From contig JAIUCV010000284.1 in NCBI GenBank assembly GCA_026724425.1, forward strand, positions 806,001-870,000: a DNA stretch of 64,000 nt, written 5' to 3'. Shown piece after piece: positions 37,601-47,878 of this stretch; position 1 is the first letter of the stretch; each line of letters starts with the position of its first letter. This stretch comes from Erythrophleum ivorense. Taxonomy: Eukaryota > Streptophyta > Magnoliopsida > Fabales > Fabaceae. The notes under the pieces are model-generated. The model made no database searches. It was not told the origin of the DNA and saw only the letters and a list, made by a program, of their open reading frames with translations. The position numbers and the translations under genes are program-made.

Positions 37601-38476
37601 GGGAAGCTAAAGTGCAGAATTTTTGGAGGTCTAGAGAATATTTGATGAATTTTCGAAGTTGGCTAAAATTGTTGAAAAGCTATGCTGTGCTTTTCCATTG
37701 GGTCTGAATTGTTTTTCTGTCACTCAGGGGCCAGATGAAGTCCAATTGCCATGAAATTTTTTATTCAGAAACTAGAGGTCATAATTGAATTGTGCCAACT
37801 AGAATCACCCCATTTGGATTCTAGAGAGGGAGATATGATTTTTCAGAGATTCAGTCATTGTTTGATCAAAATTCAGGGTCTGGCCGAGCTTGAACTGGTC
37901 TATAGTAATTTTTCCCTTCTAGCTAACATCCTAATCTTTCCAGATTGATATCATTCACTCAAATTGGAATTTTGTGGAATTAATTGGACCTTTTTGAAAT
38001 TCATATCAGTAAACTGTGATAGCATCAGGACCCAGTCCGACCTCCAGATGATTTCGCATGTCAAACGCTCTGTGTGTGGGATTTTATGACTTGTATATAT
38101 TTTTATCATAAATTAAACATCCCAAGATTTCCAGAATGACTAAGAGTACATGATTTTTATTTTTCTAGATTTAGTTATGATTTTCCAAAGTTTTGGACAG
38201 AATGGAGGCAAATCTGGCCGAAATTCAATTACTTCAATTTATGCTCCATTTTGGTTTCCTTGAGTCAGGAGTAATATTTTGTGATTCAAATGAGTTGTAA
38301 TTATGTATTTAAATATAAGGATACATGGTATGAACCTACACGGTCCACGTGCCACCAATTATGAATTTTTAAGCATGACATAACGCGATTAAATCCATTA
38401 TCGTTGTTTTATGACCATGATGATGATATGGCGCTTATGAATGCCATGAATGGGGTTAGATATATATGGTATTACA
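34668..38476 (+). repeat. 3' LTR of the complete element (3809 bp)
   Basis: Starts TGTAACGTCC and ends gatatatatggtattaca, with canonical TG...CA ends. It pairs with 25997-29835; the main differences are a loss of about 30 bp near 37850 and several short changes near the 5' end. The TATA box is altered. The 174-codon frame 35000-35524 and several minus frames are LTR shadows. Confidence 0.93.
37040..37057. promoter_or_regulatory. LTR palindrome TGAGATT-CTTA-AATCTCA (3' LTR)
   Basis: Identical to the palindrome at 28368-28385 in the 5' LTR, with perfect 7-bp arms. Confidence 0.55.
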
Positions 38477-38481
38477 CCAAT
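38477..38481. repeat. Right target-site duplication CCAAT
   Basis: Perfect match to 25992-25996. The C LTR sequence resumes after it (agcttttattagcctaattt). Confidence 0.92.
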
Positions 38482-39025
38482 AGCTTTTATTAGCCTAATT
38501 TACCCAGCTAATCTATCATTACTAGTTTAAGACTTAAGTGTCAATTTCTACTCCTCCAACTATCCTATATCAGTAAGTTCATAAATTAATAATAGCAGAA
38601 TTTCATAAGCTTCCAGCAATTATCATTCAAATATACATTCCATTAAAGATTTCATACATCACTAATTCAAATCAACAATCTAATATATCCCATGATGACA
38701 TTTCCAATAGTAAATCATATCATGAATTCAACAAAGTTCATACATCAGATACTATAAGTTCATACATCTAATACCAAGCTATAATAAGACTTAACTCCTT
38801 AATAGATATATTCCAACTAATCAAAATATAAATGCCTACACTTGGCAACATGATTACATGATGATGCTATATAAATGAATAGCAAAATTACATCTATTCT
38901 ACTTGGATCAGCCCAATTGTAGCCTCTTCCACACATGGCTGGAGCTTATAGATTTTCATCCACTCACTTTCCCTTATCCTTACCCGAAGGGCCTTTACCT
39001 GAAAGTATAATCCCATGAAATGGGG

Positions 39026-39041
39026 TGAGATGCAAATCTCA
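39026..39041. promoter_or_regulatory. LTR palindrome TGAGAT-GCAA-ATCTCA (family C)
   Basis: A perfect inverted repeat with 6-bp arms in the C LTR, beside a cccc-type run (tttcatgggattatac context on the LTR strand). The other full C copy has a damaged version (agat-ttac-atct, 49343-49354). Confidence 0.5.
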
Positions 39042-40594
39042 ATAAGCAAGGAAAATTCCATTCATATATTCTAGTTTAATCAACATATATGCATAATTTC
39101 ATATAAGCATTAGAAAACATACCAGCCATATCAGTAAATGAAACAATTAGGCTATCTATGATTACTATCCCATACTAGCAATCATAATTCCACATGTTAA
39201 AGGCCAATAACACTAGGAGAGGCTCGTCCACGGTATCCACTCCCCAATGAGCACAATCAGGGCTCAGTCCATCTGGGGTTTAATCATAACCCGGTGCTTG
39301 ATCAAAGCACATGTATGGGTGGCAGCTGCACTATAGCTCCACCATGGACTCACAAGGTTCAATAACATATAACAGATAGCTAACCAATTCATTTAGTATC
39401 AAAATCATAATTATGCAGCAAATACAAAATTAAAATAGACATATGCATAGAATTAGTATAAACCCTGGTTACTTCACTTTGCAGACAATTGAAAAGCCAC
39501 CAGCAGTGCCAAAATCTCCCTATAACCATAACATCAGAAAATTACTACTTTAAATCATAATGTACAGTAGCAACAAGTACCCAAGGAATGAAAATACTAA
39601 TGGCTACCCGGAAGAGGCTTACCCAGCCACTACAAATCCCCAAATTTGAATTGAATATGTCTTCTACCAGAAACTTCAATATATCACCCTAATTCCTAAG
39701 CAAATTCGTATAGAATTAATACCCATACTATAAATCAACCATGAGGATTTTAAACTAGCAGAAAATACATTAGAATGGAGAGTTTACACTTACCCAATGT
39801 CCCTCCTAGCCTCTACCTCCGAAAATCCTGTAGGAAAATGCCAAACAACAACATTTCAAATTTTGGGTATAGTGAAAATGCTCCAAATAAGAAGCCAATT
39901 GGGGTAAATTGAAGAGAAAGAGAAGGGGATTAATTTATATAACTATTACCTTAGCTAAATCTTGCTTTAGAAGTGGGAAATAGTGGTTTTCTTGCTAAAA
40001 ACCTTAGCCTCCCTTTAAACCTCCAAAAATGAGTTGTGTGTTTTGTGTTTCTGCATAAGGGAGGGCAAAGGCTGAATATGTTTAGGGTTTTGGATAGGTT
40101 TGGACTGACGCAATGGCCTAAGTCTATATAGTTTTAGACTTAGAACAGAATTGGGCTGAGTTTTAATTTGTTAGTCTAATTTCAACAATTTAGACTTTTA
40201 GTTAAGTTGGGTTAAGTTTTCAAGAGCCTACTCAGTTGAGGTCTGCATAAGGGGTATTGAGCCAATTACAAGGACTTATATAGGTTGGGTCTTGGGTCTT
40301 TATCTCATTAAATCAAATTGGGCCCTCCCTAGGTGCTCTCTTTGGGCCAAGTCTCACATTAAAAGGTTGAGTTTGCACCTAAAATTATTGGGCCTCCATT
40401 AGTCCATAACCTTGGCCTACTAAATTTAATTTAGGCCTAGATGGGATTTATAACTCAATTAAATTTCAAACTTATATTAATAATTTATCTCTCTAAAATT
40501 TTCATTCACTTAACTTGCCCAATTATTCCATATTAATTGTTTTTAATTAACCCAAATCCATGATTAACACCTTAATTAATTTTAGGGTGTTACA

Positions 40595-40892
40595 GGACAC
40601 CTATGCGAGTAGTGTATACTTTTTTTTAATTAGTTATCACATGATTTCAAATACACATAATATAAATGAAAGGAATAAAATAAAACAAACTACTTCCTAT
40701 CCTTCTAGACAAGGACATACTTGAAGGAGCCATTAACCATATACTTAGTTATGGTAAGGTGAGCAATTTGCAAAGAATAAATATAGCTAATGATGAAGCA
40801 TCACTAGCAAGCTAATGGTAGTGAAAACTATAAATAAAAAAAGCATAAGTGGAAAGACTCCATCTTTAAACTTGACAGGCTTAAAACCAATG
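40595..40892. other. Unassigned DNA between the C LTR and the CACTA-like element
   Basis: No gene or known repeat is recognised. The 5-mer ggaca at 40595-40599 is the right copy of the C LTR's target duplication. The same host stretch probably continues at 42588-42749 across the CACTA-like insertion. Confidence 0.5.
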
Positions 40893-42587
40893 CACTACTA
40901 GAAAAATCCAAGTATTTTATTGCTAGCTAAATATTTAATGTAGGAGTTGTACATTAGTAGCAATGAAATGGCACAAACTAAATTATCAATTCAACTTAGC
41001 ACTATTCTAATTGATGCTAATAACATAAACAAACAAAATATCACTTAATTTTTCCATTCATATGTAACATACATATTCATAGGCAATGAAGATTAAATCA
41101 AGTACATATAAGAGTAAGAAGCTTCTTGTAATGGTATTCAATGATAAGTAGAGTATTTAGAGAAGTACATTCTTAGTGATTGAAGTAAAATTACATTGTG
41201 GGGCGCACCTTTATTTCTAAAGATATAATTGAAAAGGCATGATAAAAAAGAATGAGATTTTACAAAATATATACACCTATCAAATCTTCCCGTCATTTTA
41301 CTAGATGAAATTAAAGGCACTGATTCATATAAGAAGACTAAGAAACTCATGAAATTTAGGAATGAAAAAGATGCAAAATTATTGGTTGCATGTAAAAAGG
41401 GTGTGGTGGGTTTTCATGTGTTGCTCAGAAATAAAGGAAAAGGACATAGCTTACTGTAATGGATGCTCTGGCTTCAAGCAATTGGCACACATCTATTTAT
41501 ATTGGCCTTACTTTGATAAGAGAATTATTCCATTAATTCTCTTCCTTATACCTTTCTATAAAAATGCCTTCTCCCTTTCACTCTCATACTACCTTCCTTT
41601 TCTCAATTTCTCCATTAAACTCCTTACCAATTTCCTCTTATCTTCATCTTTCCTTCCTTCTAGCATCAAGATCATGATTCTCCCATTCTCCATCTTCAAT
41701 TTTCTTGTGTGTCTCCCCTTCTGTCCTTGTAGTCCTATGTTTAGGGCTTAGGAAATTGGGGGAAAATCAAAAAGAGAGAAAAATGACGAGGGCACGCCAA
41801 AAAAGAAAAGGAAGGGAATTACAAAATTTGAAGGGTAATTTTCTTTTTTTAAAAGGGAGGAATTAAGGGAAAGTTTTGAAGAAATTGATGTTAAATTTAA
41901 GGAGAATGTATAAGATTAAATCTTTCTTTTTTTTAGGATTAATGTTTATCTTCATTATTCTTAATTTAAATTATAGTATGGAATATTAAATTAATTTAGA
42001 AATTTTAATAATTATTTCATAAAATCAATACTAATTTAATTTAAGGAATATAAAAAAAAAATACTTAACACTAAAATTATATTTTTTTAATTTATATATC
42101 CATTATCAGTAGTTCATTTTAATTGATTCTTTATCCAACTTAAGATGAAGTTGCTTTAAATTATTATTTATCTCCCATCTAATAAATAATTTAATAATGT
42201 AGCTATATTTATATTTGTTTTAAAAATATATTTATCTAAAAAGGCTACTTTAGTGGCAAATTCAAAGAGTCATGGCTAAAAGTGGCTTTAATGGTGAAAT
42301 TATAGTGTCACCACTAAAGACATTTTGTGATGACTTCGAGAAGTTGCCACAAAAAATCTTTGGTGGCTACAAAAATGTCATAACAAAAGACTTTTAGTAG
42401 TGACTTATAACAGACTTTTAATGATAACTTTTTTGTCACCATTAGAAGTTTTGGGCAAATGAAATGTTCCCTTTTAGTGCTAATTTTTTGTGGCTACTAA
42501 AAAAAATCACTATTAAAAGTATACTTTTAAGGATAACTTTTTTTAGTTGTCACTAACAGTTGTTGCTAAAAACATTTTTTTGTAGTG
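40893..42587. mobile_element. Non-autonomous CACTA-like element, 1.7 kb
   Basis: The left terminus is CACTACTAGAAAAATCC (40893) and the right terminus is tttttttgtagtg (42587), inverted ends of the CACTA (En/Spm) type. Flanking triplets are atg and att, so a 3-bp target duplication is only two-thirds matched. The right 350 bp contain the array of tagtggc/gccactaaaa-like subterminal motifs on both strands; the left side has fewer. The middle is AT-rich, and the 129-codon frame 41362-41751 has no transposase motif. It would need a transposase from elsewhere. Confidence 0.72.
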
Positions 42588-42749
42588 ATTTGGAAATATG
42601 CTTTGCCAATAAGTGAGAATCTTTAGTGCAAAATTAGGGAAGGTTGGGCTATTTCTGTACTTAGCCACTATTGGTTACCAATGAAATTAAGGACTTCAAT
42701 CTTATATGAAACAGTGGGGAATCTTATTTTGCATGAGTAGCAAGGAATA
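42588..42749. other. Short unassigned host stretch
   Basis: Between the CACTA-like end and the B LTR. No feature recognised. Confidence 0.5.
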
Positions 42750-45700
42750 TGTAATACCCAGCATGTCCTAAAAGTCTTAAATCGAGAAAAATATAAAAGG
42801 AGATCCCTTAAATTGAATGATTTGAGGTTAAATAAAATTAGGACAAAAATCTAAATAATTGAAATGAGGATACAAGGCAAAAGAAGCACAAAAACTGAAG
42901 TCAGAATAGCTAAATAAAATCAGACGAAATATAGTAGTATTTTCGTAATTTTAGCTAAATTTTAGAAAACTCAAAGCAGGGATCTTTGAATGGTAAAAAG
43001 GAGTATTTTGGAGTTCTCAGAAGCCTTAAAATCTTTAAGAATCCCTAGAATGGCCAAAACCCCTCCGGTTTACATTTTATAATATCAGTTGACCAAAACT
43101 TTAACCAATTCATTTGGAAAGGCTTTAAATCCAATTAGGGTAAAACCAAAGACATTTTATGAATTAGAGAACCTAAATTTTATGATGGAAAAGATAGTTC
43201 TTAAAAAGGAGTTGAAATGAGTCCAAATGAAAAGAACCTAGATAAGGGACTAAATTGTAATTTTAAAAAATGTTGTAAATGGATCCCTAGACCTATTAAA
43301 TCATGTTTCCTTCTTCTCTAGTCCTCACCACCTACTTGCTTCTAGTCCAAATAGATTCTAAGAGATTCTCAAGAGGCACACCAAAGGAGAGAGCCAAGGG
43401 AGGAAGAGGAAGCTTGAAAAGCATAAGATTTGCTTACTTTTTCATGCTCTTTCCTTTACTAAACCTCTTTTCCTCTCTTCTCTCATGGTTTTAATGGTTT
43501 TTTAGGGCATGTTTTAGGACTGGTTCAGTAGAGGAGAAAGAGAGATTGAAAGGAAGCTTTGAAGCACCAGAAAGAGCACTTGAAAAGCTTCAAAATAAGG
43601 TAAATACACATGGTCTCTCTTACTCCATCTTGCTCCTTCTCTTCTTATGTAATTTGACTAGATTGGGGGTGGTATATTAGAGACTTTATCTCAACCTAAA
43701 CTTGATAGAAATGGGGGTTTTGAAGCCTAAGGAATTTAAGGAAACAATTAGAATTCAAAAAGAACCATTAGAAAACAACTTATGGAAATTAGGGATTTTG
43801 TTGCACCTTGGCAATTATGAAACTTTCCAATGATATTTTAGGTTGTTTAAAAGTATGTATGAACTCCCAAGACATCTAGGAAGCTTCATGGATAACAATT
43901 TCCCTACGAAAATAAAGAAAACTCCATGGGTGTCTAATGGGGCATATGTCTTGACCAAAGCGAGATGAAGCACCTGGGGAGATTTCTTTTCACTTTTAAG
44001 AATAGAAGTGGCCTAGATATGATTAATAAACATCAAAGGAACCAATTGTTTAAATTTAAAAGCTATGGTTTATGAGATAGAAGTGTAAGCTTCATTTTAA
44101 GACATAAAGAAGCAACTTGAGTCTAGACTCCTTGAATTGAATTGGTGGTGACTTTCATGAGTTCTAACGAAGTCATATGCCTTAGATTGAATGAGAAATT
44201 GGAGCCAAAATCATGAATTCTAAGGGTTGCTTCATTGTGCCTTATATGGAACCATAATGGTGTCGTAAGAGAAAGTGAGCTTGTATAAAGTTCATGTAAG
44301 GTTAAAAGTGGTTCCAATGATCAAATTATGTCTTGTTTGATGTGTCTAGGCTAAGTGAATCAAGACCTCCCTAATTGTGTGTATGTGGTTGAGAAGAAGA
44401 AGGAAAAAACTCAAGGGGAAGTATGAAAACAAAGGAAAAAGCTTGGGTTTCTTAGTACAAGGTAGCTTTCTAACCTTTCTTGTATGCATTTCCTAGATGA
44501 TTGCTTGTCATTGGATGCTTGTATGTATGTTTGAACTATGAGATATGTTTCTATCTATTGATTACATCATATGGTACCATTATGCTCTTGAAATGTGTTT
44601 TTTAATGCAAAGTTCCTTAGAATGGGTGAGGATGAGCCAAAAGTCCTTAAGAATGGGTGAGACAAAGCCAAAAGTTTTAAGAAGAGTGAGGCTAAGTTAA
44701 AAGTCCCTTGAAAGTGGGTGAGAAAAATCCAAAAGTCTCAAAAAAATTAGGTAGGGCTAGACCAACACCCTTTAGAGACTATGTTTGACATGTATGAGTT
44801 CACAAGATAAAGAAATTGATTTATTCATGAGAAATGTTTATACCATGCATACATTCTTTGACATGTAAATGCATCATATATGTATGCTTGAAAGGGTAAA
44901 GAGTTATTTGGATTCTTTGAATCTCACGCTTCCCCTACATATGCCTAACCATGTTTAGGTGAGCCAAGTGATGTAAGAAATGGAGGCCATGCACCTTGAA
45001 GAGTGGAACTTTGACACTAAAATATGAATTTTATATATTTTGATGTCGAAGTTTGTATCTAAATGATGTACTTGTGATGTAAACCATTGAGCACAAGCAA
45101 ATATAAGTAAATATGATGTATGAATGAAATTTGGAACTAAATGAATGATCATGTGAGTTTTTGACATCCATATTCTTTGATGCCCATTTGTGTAAGAATA
45201 ACTAGGATAGTGATTTTAAGATGCATGACAATTTAAACCATTTAGGATGCTCTCATAGGCTATGTTTTTGCTTTTAGATATGCTCAAATGGTTGTGAATT
45301 GAGTAGAAGACCATTTGATGCATCTTGACCCCTTCATGGATATCAAATTGACCACTTTCTTAAGCTAAACCAAAGTCTAAACAAATGGATGAGTTTCTGT
45401 ATGAAATTTGGCAAGAAAATAGGTCTCATTAAGAGCTTTTCACAGAGCTAAAGAGCACCTAATTTTGAGTTCTAGAGAATTTATTATGAATTTTCAAAGT
45501 TGGCCAAATTATATAGAATTGCCTCAATCACTGTTCCTATGGTCAGTTTGTATTTCTATGTCATTTAGGGGAATGAAGTCCAATACTCATAAAATTTTAC
45601 AAGCCTATATTTGACATTATAAGCTTTCTAGAGCCATTAAGTTTGCATGAAAAGGAGTTGTATAGCGAGAGTTATGAATTTGTGAAGTTAGAGGTCTAGT

Positions 45701-45958
45701 GTTGCTTGAGTACTATAGTAGCCTCTAATATGCAATGGATTTTGTAGGCTAAATGAACTCATATGCCCTTGAAATTTGTACAAATATGAGGTCTCATCTT
45801 AAGCTTTCCATAAGCTTACATGATTCATTTGGCAATTAATGAATTATGTTGGCTTTTAATGTCGTTAAAAACCTTTACCAAAGGTGCTTAATTTATGAGA
45901 ATGAATTCTTTTAGGCACTTGTGATGTGAAATGGATGCTAGCTATGTATGGTGTGATA
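42750..45958 (+). mobile_element. Family B LTR, plus orientation
   Basis: Starts TGTAATACCC (42750) and follows the general LTR layout: a purine-rich block, a ggtagctttctaacc block (44461), the palindrome gattc-ttt-gaatc (44911-44923), and the distal blocks with ggccaaattatatag (45500). The end near gtatggtgtgata (45958) is judged by likeness to the family A terminus and is uncertain by tens of bases. Flanking 5-mers gaata and gatat do not convincingly match. No primer site or pol follows, so it is probably a solo or truncated LTR. Confidence 0.65.
44911..44923. promoter_or_regulatory. LTR palindrome GATTC-TTT-GAATC (family B)
   Basis: Perfect 5-bp arms with a 3-nt spacer, followed by tcac. 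The B LTR at 10193-10205 has the same palindrome on the other strand. Confidence 0.5.
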
Positions 45959-46159
45959 GATATTTAGCATTTAGATTAATTGTATTCTCTTAAACAAGTT
46001 TAGGATATTGTCCATAAGTCCTCTTCGATTATAGGTGGATTCTTCTATTTGGACAATTAATTCTTTGGTTGTCATAGGGTTTTGGATATGTATTGTTTAT
46101 TAATGTAGAACTCACATTCTAGTAGTCAATTGACATTTACAACTTAAGATAATTTATGG
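45959..46159. other. Unassigned DNA
   Basis: Between the B LTR and the LINE remnant. No motif recognised; it may be an upstream, more decayed part of the LINE. Confidence 0.4.
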
Positions 46160-46540
46160 AGACTTCAACTTCCTTTCCATCTCATTGTTTTTATGTGGCT
46201 TTACATTGGAATGTCCTTTCATTGATACTAGTTGTTCATAGGCATCATTTACCTATTGAGGAGTGTTACCCTTGCTATTAGGATTTTGATGAATCAATTA
46301 ATCATGTATTTTTGTTGTGTTTTTTGGGCTGAGTAGTATGTTTTGGCTCCTCATTGGGTTTAGAAATTGATCAATTTCATCCTTGGAATCTCTTGGTATG
46401 GGTACAATGATGGCTTAAACAACACTGCTTAGTTACATTTATCAGGGATTAGTATATGATACTTTTTATTGTCATACTTTATGTGATATTGTATTGTTAC
46501 AATCAAAGAATCTTTAAGGATGTGAATTATGGATCTTAGT
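46160..46540 (+). pseudogene. LINE-type reverse transcriptase C-terminal zinc-binding remnant
   Basis: In one frame, the residues C-Y-P-C (Cys codons at 46264 and 46273), H at 46303 and C at 46318 form the C-x2-C...H-x4-C pattern of the zinc-binding domain that follows the reverse transcriptase in plant LINEs. The context is also right: a run like L-P-I-E-E before it, and W-rich, then N-Q-R-I-F-K residues after it (to about 46530). Stops break the frame (at the Gln-like positions after C-Y-P-C-Y and after C-F-L-G). No reverse transcriptase core or poly(A) tail is recognised. Identification rests on this motif and is moderate. Confidence 0.55.
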
Positions 46541-47304
46541 TTGCTATATAATTAACTCAATAATTTAGTCAACATTATTGTTATATTGCTACTCATTAGT
46601 CTGATTAACAAATGGAGGGAGGTATCATTCCTAGTTGGGATGACCACATGCATAATAGTCATTAGAAACTTTTCTTTTGGATTGCTTAGTAAAGTACTCA
46701 GCAAACTAAGCATTGGGTTTTGATATATGTTTAGTTTGGACATATAGTGTTCTGGAACTAGGTCAGGATTAATAAGTATCATCAAACTTAGCTCACAATT
46801 TTATTGGAGGTAATTTAACATACTTTGTGTTTCATTCTTTATCAACAAGTGCTTGCTAGTCCTTCTAATTTTTTGTTGACTATTTTATTATTTTCACATC
46901 TCAGTGTCATCTTTTGTAATCATTGTACCAAGTTCTGGTGACTTTAAGTTCTTTGGCAAGATACTTAGGTTTTGCTAAGGCAAGCTTTTTTTTTAATACT
47001 TTTTATATGTTGTCTTTGGTTAGTTTACTATCTTAGTTTTAGTGTCAATTTCAACAAGATGTGTTCTTTTGCCTAGATTAATAGCTTTTGTTTTCATATG
47101 TTGTTTGTTAACAAAGCAAAATATTCTTCATTGACTAATTAATTAATTAACTATCATGAGAATGGTAGCCTAGTGTTCTAAATATACTACATCACTCATC
47201 ATAAGTAGCCTAAACTTATAAAGTAATAGCACACTAAGCTAGTCTCTCCAACCCTTTATTAACCATTTGATTAGCTTTATCTCTCTCTTTCATTTCCATC
47301 CATT
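46541..47304. other. Region without recognised gene
   Basis: AT-rich. The 77-codon minus frame (46552-46785) has no recognisable motif. It may include the decayed 3' part of the LINE and the 5' flank of the dioxygenase pseudogene. A taattaattaattaa stretch is near 47140. Confidence 0.45.
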
Positions 47305-47878
47305 ATGACTCCACTATTGTCACTAATGATTCCATCGATAACTATGAAAGATTGAAAGAATTAAAGTAATTTGATGAGTCCTAAGTTGGAGTTAAAGGCC
47401 TTGCTGACTTAGGCATCACCACTATCCTCAACATCTTTGTTAATCTATACAAAGTCTTACCCACCCTCAAAACCTCTCCTTATACCAAGGCTGAAATCCC
47501 CATGATTGATATCACTGGCATCTACTCCTTCGACCTTTAGCTTATAGTGGTGGACAAAATCAAGCATGTAGCCTCTACTATAAGCTTCTTATAGGTGATC
47601 AACCATGGTGTCCCACTTGAAGTCTTAGATTATGTGCCATCTCTAACATGAAGGTGGTCCTTGAGCTCTCAACTAAAGTCAAGGTGTTGCTCTTTTAAAG
47701 AGTTATAGATGAGGTGTCCCCCTATCTAACATGGACTTGTACCATTCTAAATCTTCATACTTGGCAAACATGCTACTAATACATTTTGGACCCACACCAT
47801 TCAACCTAACTAAGTTTTAAAGGTGTGTAGGGAGTAGTGATTGAGTATAATTGCAAAATTGTGCTAGTTGTAACATCT
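47305..47878 (+). pseudogene. 2-oxoglutarate/Fe(II) dioxygenase (ACC oxidase homolog type) pseudogene, exon 1 part
   Basis: Members of this plant family oxidise small molecules with Fe(II), ascorbate and 2-oxoglutarate or related chemistry. The sequence follows the family from ATG 47305: D-N-Y-E-R-L-K-E-L-K, F-D-E-S, V-G-V-K-G-L-A-D-L-G-I-T-T-I, A-E-I-P-M-I-D-I-T-G-I, then V-I-N-H-G-V-P-L-E-V-L-D (near 47600), N-M-D-L-Y-H-S-K (after a frame change) and V-I-E-Y-N-C-K-I-V-L (47842-47872). At least five stops and several frame changes break it. It stops abruptly at 47878, where the C LTR is inserted, and resumes at 50716. This is the only host-gene-derived sequence I recognise. Confidence 0.82.

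Larger units (their letters stand above)
25997..38476 (+). mobile_element. Complete Ty3/Gypsy chromovirus (family A), 12.48 kb, inactive
   Basis: This is the only structurally complete element in the window. Order: 5' LTR (25997-29835), primer binding site (29841), gag, protease, reverse transcriptase, RNase H, integrase, chromodomain-like tail (ending 34616), polypurine tract (34654-34661), 3' LTR (34668-38476). It is bracketed by the perfect duplication CCAAT. The domain order with integrase after RNase H makes it Ty3/Gypsy. The C-terminal tail after integrase, the long LTRs and the initiator-Met primer site point to a plant chromovirus, most likely of the Tekay/Del type; the clade name is inference. 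The single polyprotein is broken by 17 premature stops and three frame changes, so it cannot move by itself. It sits inside an older C LTR. Confidence 0.93.
25175..40594 (-). mobile_element. Family C solo LTR, split by the complete Gypsy element
   Basis: Two pieces, 25175-25996 and 38482-40594, together form a minus-oriented LTR of about 2.93 kb that is homologous along its length to the plus-strand copy at 47879-50710. The right end, gggtgttaca (40594), is the reverse complement of the LTR start TGTAACACCC. The left end is tgtgatgacc (25175). The flanking 5-mers ggata (25170-25174) and ggaca (40595-40599) differ by one base, as expected for an old target duplication. The complete family A element lies inside with its own perfect CCAAT duplication, so C is older than that insertion. 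No internal domain is present. The 25490-25930 part carries a degenerate array of gccgcgactaatt-like units. Confidence 0.85.

Noticed and set aside
41362..41751. 129-codon frame inside the CACTA-like element
   Set aside because: No transposase motif; the hydrophobic, repetitive composition fits chance translation of AT/CT-rich DNA.
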